Source: Cyclobacteriaceae bacterium
GTDB taxonomy: Bacteria > Bacteroidota > Bacteroidia > Cytophagales > Cyclobacteriaceae
DNA length: 49,392 bases
Assembly: GCA_021648745.1 (NCBI GenBank)
Contig: JAKISE010000015.1
Coordinates: 1-49,392, forward strand
Direction: 5' to 3'
In this document: piece after piece, positions 34,376-43,772 of the stretch
Layout: every line of letters starts with the position of its first letter
Position numbering within the stretch: the stretch's first letter is position 1
The notes under the pieces: model-generated
Seen by the model: the letters and a program-made list of their open reading frames with translations, nothing else
What the model was told of the DNA's origin: nothing
Database searches by the model: none
Program-made: the position numbers and the translations under genes

Positions 34376-35622
34376 TCTAACTTCCTGATTTTTAGTACTT
34401 GCCCTGGAGAGATATTCTCATCAATTCCATTGTCTTCCATAATCATATCGGCACTTACTTTATCAAATAATTGAGAAATACCCCACAACGTATCTCCTGT
34501 TTGCACCGTGTATTCTTGAAAATTGCCCGTTTTATGTACTGGCTTTTTCTCCTTTTTAGGAGCCTTCTTAGCCATTTCTATCTTTTGATTGTTACGTACA
34601 TAAATAGTTAGTCTTTGGCCTGCATAAATACGGTCACTTTTAAGCTCGTTCCAAGCCCTAATGCTTGATATTTTTACATGATGTCGTTGAGCTATTCTTC
34701 CCAAATTATCACCTGACTTCACTTTATAACGAATGGGTTTATGGCTTTTCAAATCAGGAATATTCCCTTTTAATTGCATTATTTTTTTCTCGTTTGCAGC
34801 TATAATCAAGATGTCTGTATCCCTTGTTTTTTGCTCCATTTCAGTCACTTGTTTTTCAAAACCTTCTTTGTATTGAAGGGGGAGTTGTAAGCTTCCAAAT
34901 TGAGGGTCATATACATTATCTATCCATTGAGGATTTAAGCTACTGAGTTCCGAAGTTAGTATTTGAGTAAAGTGATGAATCGCTTCGAATGAAATTGGCT
35001 TCGATGACGAAACCCAAACCATTGGAGCTTCTGGGCCAATTGGTTTAATGGAGGATTCTTGATAAGTCTTTTTTATTTGAGCAAGTTTTTCTGATTTGGC
35101 TATTAGGCTTTCAGACCTATCTGCATGATTAGCGGAGTCTGATTTGTACTTAGCAACCGCGATGGCACTTTCAATAAATACCAGATCAGCCTTGTCTACA
35201 TTTGCATAAATTCGATTTAATTCTTGCCAATACTGGTAGGCTGCTTTAGTTGACTTTGTTAGGTTTTTGCGTTCATCAATAATAGAATTAATTCGCAAGC
35301 CATACTTTATGGCAACGGGGTAAGATAGCATCCAATAACCCGTACGTTGCTGAATGTCTTCTTTGTTAACAGTAAAACCAGATTGAGTAATGGCTAAATA
35401 GCCAATTTCTGCCAATTGGTTTGCCACCACAGTGTCATCTAAACTAAATTCTGCCTTTCTTAATGCTAATATTGACTGATTGATTTCAGTTTCAAAATCA
35501 GATGTGTAATTTGGGGAATTATACAGCTCATCTTCTTGAATTGAAGTTTGGGCCTGCATTGGGGTGTAAATACAACCAAGTGCAAACGCAATAAGGGTTA
35601 TATGTTTAGTTTTCGTCCACAT
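34372..35622 (-). CDS. Exported protein with two LysM domains
   Basis: 416 residues from ATG 35622 (TTG three codons earlier). Signal peptide MWTKTKHITLIAFALGC-IYTPMQAQ. The first 290 residues are helical without a family I recognise. LysM 1 is near 302-345 (YKVKSGDNLGRIAQRHHV) and LysM 2 near 371-413 (YTVQTGDTLWGISQLF), joined by a Lys-rich linker. LysM binds the N-acetylglucosamine backbone of peptidoglycan. First gene of the LysM - SGNH - SGNH - MBOAT operon, so it may dock the acylation machinery to the wall; that is inference. Confidence 0.88.
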   Translation of the reverse strand: MWTKTKHITLIAFALGCIYTPMQAQTSIQEDELYNSPNYTSDFETEINQSILALRKAEFSLDDTVVANQLAEIGYLAITQSGFTVNKEDIQQRTGYWMLSYPVAIKYGLRINSIIDERKNLTKSTKAAYQYWQELNRIYANVDKADLVFIESAIAVAKYKSDSANHADRSESLIAKSEKLAQIKKTYQESSIKPIGPEAPMVWVSSSKPISFEAIHHFTQILTSELSSLNPQWIDNVYDPQFGSLQLPLQYKEGFEKQVTEMEQKTRDTDILIIAANEKKIMQLKGNIPDLKSHKPIRYKVKSGDNLGRIAQRHHVKISSIRAWNELKSDRIYAGQRLTIYVRNNQKIEMAKKAPKKEKKPVHKTGNFQEYTVQTGDTLWGISQLFDKVSADMIMEDNGIDENISPGQVLKIRKLE

Positions 35623-35628
35623 CAATTT

Positions 35629-35636
35629 CAAATCTA
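35629..35636 (-). promoter_or_regulatory. -7 promoter element (TAGATTTG) for the O-acylation operon
   Basis: On the minus strand it reads TAGATTTG, exact TAnnTTTG, only 6 nt before the ATG at 35622. Confidence 0.45.
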
Positions 35637-35692
35637 AGATTTGTTTTAATTAGAACAAGCCGTTAACAATAGAATTAATCGGGTTCAGAATA

Positions 35693-36715
35693 TTAATGGT
35701 GTTGCACGTAATTCTCCCACTTATCAAGTAGTGCTACAAAATCTTCAGGCAAATCCGAATCAAATTGCATTTGTTCTTTTGTAACAGGGTGAATAAAACC
35801 CAATGATTTGGCGTGTAGTGCTTGCCTTGGCATTACCTTAAAGCAATTATGAATAAAGGCCTTATATTTTGTGAACTGCGTGCCTTTTACAACCCTATCC
35901 CCCCCATAAGTAGAATCGTTGAACAAAGGATGCCCTAAGTATTTTAAATGTGCTCTAATTTGATGGGTTCTCCCAGTCTCTAAATTGCATTGAACTAGAG
36001 AAACATAACGTAAATTTTGGAGCACATTATAATGCGTAATCGCTGTTCGACCAAAATCCCCTTCTGGAAATGGAGCCGTAATCCTTCTATCTTTGAGGCT
36101 TCGGCCTAGATTAACATCAATGGTTCCAGCCTCTTCTTTAGGTTCTCCCCATACTACGGCATAATAGGTTCGCTCAATACTATGATCGAAAAACTGTTTT
36201 GCCAGCCCACTCATGGCCTTTTCGGTTTTGGCAATTACTAATAAGCCGGAAGTATCTTTATCAATGCGGTGTACCAATCCAGGCCGACCTTCATTGCCTT
36301 TCATTTCCGGAAGCTGATTAAAATGCCAAACCAAGGCATTTACCAAAGTGCCTGTCCAGTTATTATAAGCAGGGTGAACCACCATTCCGGCAGGTTTATT
36401 CACCACCAATAAATGTTCGTCTTCAAACACGATGTTCAAGGGGATATCTTCTGGCACTACTTCCGTATCTCTTGGCGGCTCAGGTAATTCAACGGTAATC
36501 ACATCAGCTGGGTGTACCCTATAATTTTGCTTTACCGTTTGCCCATTAACCAATACATGACCCTCTTTAATGCCTGCTTGCACCTTGTTTCGAGTGGCAT
36601 TTGGTAGCTTATCCATTAAAAACTTATCAATGCGTAAAAGGTTTTGGTTGGGGTCGGCTATAATTCGGTGATGCTCATAGAGCTCATCCGATTCATATGA
36701 TTGGTTTTCTGACAT
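35693..36715 (-). CDS. rluD: RluA-family 23S rRNA pseudouridine synthase (RluD-like)
   Basis: 340 residues from ATG 36715 (TTG at 36724). N-terminal S4 RNA-binding domain (about 25-85, RIDKFLMDKLPNATRNKVQ) then the synthase domain with VVNKPAGMVVHPA and the catalytic Asp in LVHRIDKDTSGLLVIAKT. The C-terminal LETGRTHQIRAHLKYLGHP is family-typical. RluD makes pseudouridines in helix 69 of 23S rRNA; the exact target class is inferred from S4 plus length. Confidence 0.9.
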   Translation of the reverse strand: MSENQSYESDELYEHHRIIADPNQNLLRIDKFLMDKLPNATRNKVQAGIKEGHVLVNGQTVKQNYRVHPADVITVELPEPPRDTEVVPEDIPLNIVFEDEHLLVVNKPAGMVVHPAYNNWTGTLVNALVWHFNQLPEMKGNEGRPGLVHRIDKDTSGLLVIAKTEKAMSGLAKQFFDHSIERTYYAVVWGEPKEEAGTIDVNLGRSLKDRRITAPFPEGDFGRTAITHYNVLQNLRYVSLVQCNLETGRTHQIRAHLKYLGHPLFNDSTYGGDRVVKGTQFTKYKAFIHNCFKVMPRQALHAKSLGFIHPVTKEQMQFDSDLPEDFVALLDKWENYVQHH

Positions 36716-36721
36716 ATAGTG

Positions 36722-36729
36722 CAAAGATA
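36722..36729 (-). promoter_or_regulatory. -7 promoter element (TATCTTTG) for rluD
   Basis: Minus strand TATCTTTG, exact TAnnTTTG, 6 nt before the rluD ATG, again implying almost no leader. Confidence 0.45.
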
Positions 36730-36814
36730 GATTATATCGATTGACTGCATTCTAGTTTTACCTCAGATATTCTCAAAGAGCTACTCAAGCACAAGGAGTT
36801 TTGAGTTAACTTTT

Positions 36815-36840
36815 CTTTGCGCCTCTGCGCCTTTGCCGTT
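36815..36840. repeat. GC-rich short repeat-like island
   Basis: A 26-nt GC-rich patch in AT-rich surroundings, containing TGCGCCT twice (36818-36824, 36826-36832). The phrase resembles a short intergenic sequence that I recall recurring in many unrelated bacterial genomes. It lies between rluD and the PLP enzyme gene. Confidence 0.4.
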
Positions 36841-36852
36841 AGTTTTGCTACT

Positions 36853-37767
36853 ATGCTTATTCAGCAACAACTCCCTACAATAGACCCTATTAAATTAGAA
36901 GTAAACACTAATAGTGTAATTGTTGATATGCTTAGAATTGATAAGGTGCATTCTCAGGTATCTGGTAATAAATGGTATAAACTCAAGTATAATTTGCTTA
37001 AGGCAAAAGAAGAAGGACATCACACCCTGCTCACTTTTGGTGGGGCATTTTCTAATCATATTATTGCCACTGCAGCAGCAGCTAAAGAAGCAGGATTTAA
37101 ATCCATTGGAATTATTAGAGGAGAAGAAACATTGCCTCTCAACCCCACTTTGCGATTGGCTTCTTTTATGGGAATGGACTTGCATTATGTAAGTAGATCT
37201 GAATACCGAGAAAAAACTTCAACAGAGTTTATAAGTACGCTAGAGCACAAGCTTGGTTATTTTTACCATATACCAGAAGGAGGGACCAACCAGATAGCTA
37301 TTCGAGGAGCTGAAGAAATTTTGACGGATAAACTCATTAAAAAATACAACTATATTGTAAGTGCCGTTGGTACCGGGGGCACACTTACCGGTTTAATTAG
37401 TAAGGCAGAAGGGCAATCTGAAGTAATTGGTATTTCATCTTTAAAAGGAGATTTTTTAACCGATGAAGTTAAGAAATGGCTTGCCTCTTTACAGAAAGAA
37501 CACCTAACCAAATGGAGCGTAAGTGGCAAGTATCATTTTGGTGGATATGCCAAACACACTAGAGAACTAATTGCTTTTATTAATAATTTTAAAATTGAAA
37601 ACGGCATTTCGTTAGACCCAATATACACAGGTAAAATGATGTATGGCATTATGGATATGGTTGCCAATAGAAAGTTTACAGAAAACAGCAAAGTCTTGGC
37701 TATTCATACAGGAGGCCTTCAAGGAATTGAGGGGTTTAATAGACGGTTTGGGAAGTTGATTTATTAA
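36853..37767 (+). CDS. PLP-dependent D-cysteine desulfhydrase / ACC deaminase family enzyme
   Basis: 304 residues from ATG 36853; an upstream TTG (36817) would translate the GC-rich island and is rejected. Fold type II PLP enzyme. VSGNKWYKLKYNL carries the PLP Lys40, TFGGAFSNHIIATAAAA the cofactor and substrate Ser-Asn-His, and SAVGTGGTLTGL the phosphate loop; IHTGGLQG is near the C-terminus. Family members degrade D-cysteine or 1-aminocyclopropane-1-carboxylate; bacteria of this phylum more often have the D-cysteine type. The substrate cannot be decided here. Monocistronic. Confidence 0.85.
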   Translation: MLIQQQLPTIDPIKLEVNTNSVIVDMLRIDKVHSQVSGNKWYKLKYNLLKAKEEGHHTLLTFGGAFSNHIIATAAAAKEAGFKSIGIIRGEETLPLNPTLRLASFMGMDLHYVSRSEYREKTSTEFISTLEHKLGYFYHIPEGGTNQIAIRGAEEILTDKLIKKYNYIVSAVGTGGTLTGLISKAEGQSEVIGISSLKGDFLTDEVKKWLASLQKEHLTKWSVSGKYHFGGYAKHTRELIAFINNFKIENGISLDPIYTGKMMYGIMDMVANRKFTENSKVLAIHTGGLQGIEGFNRRFGKLIY

Positions 37768-37856
37768 TTTCCTAAATGTTAACATTATAAACTTTTTCAT
37801 CAAAGAAATAAATTGCTTTTCTTATCCCAAATTCTCGTTAATCATTACTTTAGAGT

Positions 37857-40439
37857 ATGCATAGATTTTTAGTAGTATGCTTATTATTTATTTCCTTTAT
37901 AAGCTTTGGGCAAGCTAAGCGTGCCCAGAGCTTAATGGAAAAGCAGAAGTACGAATCTGCTTTTGATTTACTCTCCAATGGGTTGGCTAAAGACACTACT
38001 TCTGCTTCTATTCCTTTTGTTTTAGCCAAACTATATCTAGTGGAGGAGTGGCCTCAACACCAACTGGACTCTGCCTTTTATTTTTCAGTTTGCTCTCTCC
38101 ACAAGTATGACTTGCTTGACGAAAAGCATTTAGATAGGCATATTAAGGACGGTTTTGGAAAGACCAGACTACTCAGACTTAAAAAGCATATCGACAGCCT
38201 TGTGTTTGAAGTGGTTAAACAAAGAGGAAAGGAAACTGATTACCAAAAGTTTATTGATAGGCATACGGATGCTTCTGAATTAGATTCTGCTATTTACTTA
38301 AGAAATGAGCAAGCCTACCTTACAGCCTCCACAATTAACACATTAGAAAGTTATAAGCGTTTTTTAAACAAATACCTTAAAGCAGCCGATTGGGATAAAG
38401 CCAATGCCAACTACCAGAAAATACTTTATACAGAAAGCACCTTGAACGGGCGACTCCAAGCGTATAAAGCATTTGTAGAAGCTCACCCAAGCAGTCCTTA
38501 CTTAGGAAACGCCATTGACCATATTTATGACATAGAAGTAGGCAGAAATACCATTAGCGCCATATTAGGCTTTGTTATGGAATACCCCAACTCAGCCGCC
38601 TCTTTTAAGGCCATTGGCTTACTTTATCATAAACACCTGGCGCAAACAGAAGCCAACTCCTTTGCAGACAAATATCCTAAAATCAGTATTAGTGATTCAC
38701 TATTGCAAGTGATAAAAATTCAAAAAAAAACGATGCTTCCTGTTTGGAGCGGATCTTATTACCAGCTAATCGACTTAGAGCAAAAAGTGATTATTGATAG
38801 CTTGGTTTCAGTAGATAACACCACCATTGATAGAGATTTTTTGGCAGTTGAAACGCTAAGTGAACTTGCCTTAGTAAGCAAAAGCGGAGACCCTTTTTAC
38901 GAAAGCAATTCGTTCTCATTTGAGGGCGAAGAGCAAGGCTTCATTTTTCTAAAAGAAAAGGGCAGGACCATCATTATTAATAAAAATACCCGTATGCCGA
39001 ACGGGTCGGGAGGTGTGGTTGATGGAGGTGAAGAGGCCAATTTGGTAGAACCTTTTATTAGTTATAAGGCTAACGGGTTCTGGGGCTTAAAATCAATTAC
39101 AGGGCTTAATGTACTTGGGGCTACGTATGATAGTATTTGGGCAGAGAATAGTTTAATTTTCCTTTCATTAAAAGAGAAAGTAAGCATTATTATTCCATCT
39201 CTTCTTTACCCCGCATTAGATAAACAGTCTGTTGATGTTACCTCTCCTTTTACCGATTATGAATGGCTAACTGATAGGCTGCTTTGGGTTGAAAAAAATG
39301 AAAAAGAAGGGTTGTTTACAGCGTCATTGGAGGTTCTTGTGCCCCTTAGCAAACATCAAATTGACTTAGCTGGAAAAGGATGGAGTGTGAGTAAAAAAGG
39401 GAGCATTATTGTTCCGGAGTTTTCGAGCCAATCTTTAACCTATTATATTGAAAATGAAGGTTGGCAGATAGGGCATATAAAGGATTCCGTAATTGTTAAG
39501 TATAATTATAAGCAGGTATTTGCTCCAACATCTGCTTCGCTATTGGGCTCTTCGGCCATAATTATGCATAAGGCAGACTCTGCTTATGTGTACTTAACTG
39601 ATTCTATTAAATTTTTTAAACCTTTAAACCATGTAGTCAAGCCACTATTAAGCCAAGCAAACGAAGTGTGTTATTACGAAGTAATTGAAGGAAAGAGTAA
39701 AACACTAATTAACAGTAGCGGCCAAAAACTAGACTTAAATGAATATGATAAAGTTATCCCTTTAAGTAGTTCTTTCTTTCAGCTGGAAAGGAGTAATTCA
39801 ATACAACTATACTCTTCGTCAGGCCAATTACTGCTTGATGATATTGATGGATCTTCATTAATTAATGACTCCACAATCTCTATACTAAAAGATCAACAAT
39901 TTGGCATAATTCAACCCAGAGACTCGGTTTTAATTGAGCCAAGGTTTGCTAAAAAATTAGTACCTATTTCTGATTCTCTCTGGGTTGTGTCGAGCAGTAA
40001 AAGTAGTGGGCTTATAAGTTCAAAAGGGAACCAATTAGTACCCCTTGAATTTGATGATATATCTGTATGGACTAATGGAATACTGTTTTTAAAAAAGGAT
40101 TTGAAATGGCATATCTATGATATAAAAAACACCCAGTTTGTTGAATCAGGTATTGTTTCATACTCATCTATAACTAGGAACGGAAGTCCAAAGATTACTT
40201 TTCAGAAGGGAGTGGGTATAGGTGTATTTGATAGTGAAAGAGGAGTGGTACTGAAACCTACATTTACAAATATTGTCTTAAAAGGCACCACAGCAGAACC
40301 GTATTACCGAGCTGAAAAATATGTAGAAGAAGCAGGGCTTCATATTATGCTTTATTATGATATGGAAGGAGAGCAACTTTTTCAAAATATTTTGGATGAG
40401 GTTGCTTATGGTGCACTTTATGGAATTTCTGAAGAGTAA
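37857..40439 (+). CDS. Large exported WG-repeat protein with N-terminal TPR-like region
   Basis: 860 residues. Signal peptide MHRFLVVCLLFISFISFGQ. Residues 20-270 are TPR-like helices with spacing and phrases such as YKAFVEAHPSSPYLGNAI. From about 375 on, degenerate WG (KWG) repeats occur: NGFWGLKSITGLNVLGATYD, FGIIQPRDSVLIEPRF, SGLISSKGNQLVPLEFDD. WG repeats form beta-propeller-like or solenoid surfaces with unknown ligands. It probably sits in the periplasm or on the surface. Monocistronic, followed by a long-stem terminator. Confidence 0.8.
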   Translation: MHRFLVVCLLFISFISFGQAKRAQSLMEKQKYESAFDLLSNGLAKDTTSASIPFVLAKLYLVEEWPQHQLDSAFYFSVCSLHKYDLLDEKHLDRHIKDGFGKTRLLRLKKHIDSLVFEVVKQRGKETDYQKFIDRHTDASELDSAIYLRNEQAYLTASTINTLESYKRFLNKYLKAADWDKANANYQKILYTESTLNGRLQAYKAFVEAHPSSPYLGNAIDHIYDIEVGRNTISAILGFVMEYPNSAASFKAIGLLYHKHLAQTEANSFADKYPKISISDSLLQVIKIQKKTMLPVWSGSYYQLIDLEQKVIIDSLVSVDNTTIDRDFLAVETLSELALVSKSGDPFYESNSFSFEGEEQGFIFLKEKGRTIIINKNTRMPNGSGGVVDGGEEANLVEPFISYKANGFWGLKSITGLNVLGATYDSIWAENSLIFLSLKEKVSIIIPSLLYPALDKQSVDVTSPFTDYEWLTDRLLWVEKNEKEGLFTASLEVLVPLSKHQIDLAGKGWSVSKKGSIIVPEFSSQSLTYYIENEGWQIGHIKDSVIVKYNYKQVFAPTSASLLGSSAIIMHKADSAYVYLTDSIKFFKPLNHVVKPLLSQANEVCYYEVIEGKSKTLINSSGQKLDLNEYDKVIPLSSSFFQLERSNSIQLYSSSGQLLLDDIDGSSLINDSTISILKDQQFGIIQPRDSVLIEPRFAKKLVPISDSLWVVSSSKSSGLISSKGNQLVPLEFDDISVWTNGILFLKKDLKWHIYDIKNTQFVESGIVSYSSITRNGSPKITFQKGVGIGVFDSERGVVLKPTFTNIVLKGTTAEPYYRAEKYVEEAGLHIMLYYDMEGEQLFQNILDEVAYGALYGISEE

Positions 40440-40466
40440 CTTTTGACAACTTACTCGATATAGAAG

Positions 40467-40515
40467 TTAAGTAACTCCGTAGCCCGAATTTTTATTGGGC
40501 TACGGAGTTACTTAA
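40467..40515. terminator. Long perfect inverted repeat, bidirectional terminator
   Basis: Two perfect 19-bp arms (40467-40485 and 40497-40515, TTAAGTAACTCCGTAGCCC and its complement) around an 11-nt loop. It lies between convergent genes ending at 40439 (plus) and 40533 (minus). The flanking T-tract is short, so transcript-end protection is also possible. Confidence 0.75.
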
Positions 40516-40532
40516 TTAAGATTAAATAGAAA

Positions 40533-41315
40533 TCAGGCTTGTGTTTTCATCTCATCATAAAACTTATAAAGGATAATAATTTCCAAAATAATTGCAGGGA
40601 CCATAGCAATTAGTCCAATAAAGGCTAAAAAGAAAGTGATGAAAAACGCTCCCACAATAATTTCGAATATGCCTGCCACTTTGGATATTACCCCTAATTT
40701 TTTTCCTAATAAAAGCAAGGCAATTCCAAATACAATATCAATGCCTCCGAATACAACAGCCTCTGTTCCTTTGATTAAATAAAACTCCTCCCAGGCCATT
40801 TCAGGACTATAAGAAATGATGTCGTAAACTTCTATAACCACTAAAGAAGCAACCATTAAGTAGGAAGCAATTTTTAAGAGTGCATTTTCGAAGTACTTTC
40901 CAATTTCTATAAAGCCAATCATAAAAAACAGGTAAGTAACGGCAACCATCAGCTTGGTTGCAGTGTACAATAATGGAAAATAGTAAGGGAGATTTTCTTC
41001 GAAACGAACATAGTCGAGTCCTGATTCAAAAATGCCCACTAAAAAATAAATAATTCCGGCTACCCAGGCAATTTTTACCCATTTAATGGAAGCTTTCTTT
41101 TGAATCGAGTGTTCGATTTTTGCAATGTTATAATCGAGCGCATCTAATAAAATTCTAATGGTATATTCACGTGGTGTTACTTCTCCTGCCTCAATACGTT
41201 GAAGTGTTCGTACATTGATATTGCAAAGCTCAACGAGCTCTTCTTGAGTAAGGCGTTTCTTCTGTCTAAGATCTACGATTGTTTTGCCTAGTTGGGGTTG
41301 TTCTAAATTTTGCAT
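40533..41315 (-). CDS. Membrane-tethered XRE-type HTH transcriptional regulator
   Basis: 260 residues from ATG 41315 (TTG at 41333). An XRE/Cro helix-turn-helix at 6-60 (LGKTIVDLRQKKRLTQEELV, then NVRTLQRIEAGEVTPREYT) is followed by five or six membrane helices (about 80-255). It is a one-component regulator held at the inner membrane, so DNA binding may respond to membrane signals. No target gene is obvious; the next genes on either side are unrelated in function. From memory, similar HTH-membrane proteins are common in Bacteroidota. Confidence 0.85.
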   Translation of the reverse strand: MQNLEQPQLGKTIVDLRQKKRLTQEELVELCNINVRTLQRIEAGEVTPREYTIRILLDALDYNIAKIEHSIQKKASIKWVKIAWVAGIIYFLVGIFESGLDYVRFEENLPYYFPLLYTATKLMVAVTYLFFMIGFIEIGKYFENALLKIASYLMVASLVVIEVYDIISYSPEMAWEEFYLIKGTEAVVFGGIDIVFGIALLLLGKKLGVISKVAGIFEIIVGAFFITFFLAFIGLIAMVPAIILEIIILYKFYDEMKTQA

Positions 41316-41525
41316 ATTTGTTTTTTGAGGCAATACTAAAGGTAGTATGTTTTTACTTCAAATGTATTGCCCGTAGTTAACCCGACATTTGCACGGCATC
41401 TATAAAAAGCGTTGATTCTCGTGCTGTAAGACATTTCGTAGCTCCGGTGGTTATCACGGGAGAAATTTTAACCATTTACTTTCTATGTGGCTAAGACTCC
41501 TGCAGAGTGACTTGCTTGGTGTAAA

Positions 41526-41563
41526 AAAAGGAGGATAACTTAATATTAAGTTATCCTCCTTTT
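41526..41563 (-). terminator. Perfect 38-bp palindrome, terminator of the DPP III-like gene
   Basis: The segment is self-complementary over all 38 bp (outer end AAAAGGAGGATAACTTAA, centre AATATT). On the minus strand the stem is followed by T7, fitting a terminator about 150 nt past the peptidase stop at 41713. The rest of the 41316-41712 gap shows no gene or RNA I can name; it presumably includes the HTH gene's promoter. Confidence 0.75.
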
Positions 41564-41712
41564 ACCTCTTTCAGTTTACTTGATGCTTAGATGACTTATT
41601 CAGAAAATTTTCTATCAAGGCTTGTGAAGTCAAAAAAACAGAGTTTACATCGGTAATAGAGTGTTTTTTGACAAGAATAACGCAGATACGAAGCTTTCTG
41701 GAAAGTCATTAG

Positions 41713-43734
41713 TTATAAATTAGAATATGTTTTACTGTAATAAAGCATTTGCTTCGTAAAATCAGCCGGGTATTCCACTTTTACATCAGTAATATTACCA
41801 GCTTCATCAGTCACAGGAACTAACTTAGGATTAATAAACCCACCGTAAGGGGCAGACTTTAATTTAGCTGCCCTTTCGAGTACTTCTTTATGTAATTCAA
41901 GATCAACTTTAACTCCGTAACTTTCAATTAGATTTTTACCAGCTTCATAATCTCCTTCTGATTTTATACGTTGGATTTCTTTGAGCAACTGCCCAAATAA
42001 ACTGTGAAGTTTTCCATAATCATTCACTACGAAATAGGTTTTACCCTCTTTAGTTTTTCGTTCTATCACATTTTCTTCTGCTCCTTTTTCATAGACCCAT
42101 TTTGCAATCATTTGCCGGTTACGCATATGTGCTTCTTCAATATCATCACCTATATTTAATCTACGTAATTGTAGCATAAGTCCATTTCGGATATAGCCAT
42201 CATAAGTTTCCTTACCAACTTCAAGGCTAGAAACTAAGCCGAGATCAACCAGTTTTTGGTCGTATAAATAATATAATGCAACCAAGTCTGCTCTTCCTTC
42301 TTCTAAGGCGGAGGCATAGCTTTTTAATGTTTCTTTGGGAGTACCAACACCCTCATTGAGTTTACCCGAAGCATGGCCTACCACCTCGTGTAAGGCGGTG
42401 TGCATATTTCCGCCAATATCTCCGAACTCCTTGGCTCTTGTAATTTCTTCTTCGCTAAACGCAAACTCCTCTAAAAACCCAGAACCACTTGCTTTGCCAT
42501 AGGCCGCCACAATATTGCCTAAGCTTACCGATTTAGAACCGTGTGTGGCTCTAATCCAGTTAGAATTTGGCAGGTTAACACCAATAGGAGTTGAAGGAGA
42601 AGCATCACCTGCTTCGCCTGCAACGTTTACTACTTTATAAGTTACACCTACCACTTCAGCTTTTTTATGTTCGTCCATTATGGGCGAGTTGTCTTCGAAC
42701 CATTGCACATTATCCGATAACACTTTCATCCGTTGTGAGGCTTCAAAATCGTTTATTTCTACAATAGTTTCATAAGATCCTCTATAGCCTTTAGGGTCGT
42801 TATATACTTCTATAAAGCTGTTTATATAATCTATATCCCCCTCTGTGGCAGCTACCCAGGCGACATTATACTCGTCCCAAGTTTCTAGACTTCCGGTTTT
42901 GTAGTACTCTACAAGCAGGATTAACGCTTTCTTTTGAGGCTCATTTTCTGCAACAGTTGCTGCCTTTTCTAACCAATAAATAATACGCTCAATGGCAGCT
43001 CCATATAGGCCATCAACTTTATACACATCTTCTTTAATACTTCCATCTTCCATTCTTACAAGGCGGGAATTTAAACCATACGAAAGAGGCTTATCTCCTG
43101 ATTTTGCTAATAAGGGAGCATAAAAGGCATCTACTTCTTCAGCTGTAATATCAGGATCATAAAAATTAACTGCCGAACCTTTTACCAATCCTTTACTAGC
43201 ATCTAAGTTTACTTTTTTAGCATCAACCTCTGGGTCAAATAGAATTGTGGCAATTTCAGCAGACAATTCTGTATTGGTGGCCGCCAGTAGCTCCTGCAAA
43301 TATTCTTCGGAAAAGGCAGGCATAATTTTAGCGTTTGAGTAGTGGTGATGGATTCCGTTTGAAAACCAAATACGCTTAAGGTATATTTCAAACTGTTTCC
43401 AGAGTTCAGCATTTTTGTCACCATTATAGTTTTGGTAAATATTTTCTAATGCTTTTCTAATTGTGAGGTTGTGACGATAGTTCATATCGTACATAATATC
43501 TCTTCCTTCTAAACCAGCCTGAGTTAGGTAATACACTAGCGTTTTTTGGCTTGTGCTCAAATTATCGAAGCCTGGTATTTTATAACGGATAATTTTCAAA
43601 TCTGCGAACTGTTCTGTTAAATACTGAAAATCTTCTTCAGGAGCAGGTTTTTCTTCTTCTTTGGCGGCTGGTGTACAACCTATTACAAATGCAAAAAGCA
43701 GTAGTAGCCAATAATTCTGTTTACTTGGTTTCAT
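41713..43734 (-). CDS. Dipeptidyl peptidase III-like (M49) metallopeptidase, lipoprotein
   Basis: 673 residues. Lipobox FVIGC with Cys20 lipidated, then a Lys/Glu-rich spacer. The zinc motif is the rare HExxGH form: H449-E450-V-V-G-H454 (TALHEVVGHASGKLNEG), with the third ligand Glu in EEGRADL (E478 or E479), as in M49. DPP III releases dipeptides from the N-terminus of short peptides; the classic enzymes are cytosolic, so the lipoprotein signal implies envelope peptide salvage. Monocistronic with a palindromic terminator. Confidence 0.9.
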   Translation of the reverse strand: MKPSKQNYWLLLLFAFVIGCTPAAKEEEKPAPEEDFQYLTEQFADLKIIRYKIPGFDNLSTSQKTLVYYLTQAGLEGRDIMYDMNYRHNLTIRKALENIYQNYNGDKNAELWKQFEIYLKRIWFSNGIHHHYSNAKIMPAFSEEYLQELLAATNTELSAEIATILFDPEVDAKKVNLDASKGLVKGSAVNFYDPDITAEEVDAFYAPLLAKSGDKPLSYGLNSRLVRMEDGSIKEDVYKVDGLYGAAIERIIYWLEKAATVAENEPQKKALILLVEYYKTGSLETWDEYNVAWVAATEGDIDYINSFIEVYNDPKGYRGSYETIVEINDFEASQRMKVLSDNVQWFEDNSPIMDEHKKAEVVGVTYKVVNVAGEAGDASPSTPIGVNLPNSNWIRATHGSKSVSLGNIVAAYGKASGSGFLEEFAFSEEEITRAKEFGDIGGNMHTALHEVVGHASGKLNEGVGTPKETLKSYASALEEGRADLVALYYLYDQKLVDLGLVSSLEVGKETYDGYIRNGLMLQLRRLNIGDDIEEAHMRNRQMIAKWVYEKGAEENVIERKTKEGKTYFVVNDYGKLHSLFGQLLKEIQRIKSEGDYEAGKNLIESYGVKVDLELHKEVLERAAKLKSAPYGGFINPKLVPVTDEAGNITDVKVEYPADFTKQMLYYSKTYSNL

Positions 43735-43772
43735 TTTTATATTGTTTGATTAATTAAATTATGGTTTTTATT

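Noticed and set aside
36817..36852. N-terminal extension of the PLP enzyme from TTG 36817
   Set aside because: It translates the GC-rich repeat-like island and adds residues absent from the family; ATG 36853 is the natural start.
41334..41525. Possible small RNA or tRNA in the gap upstream of the HTH regulator
   Set aside because: No cloverleaf, promoter element or conserved structure could be drawn from the sequence by eye.
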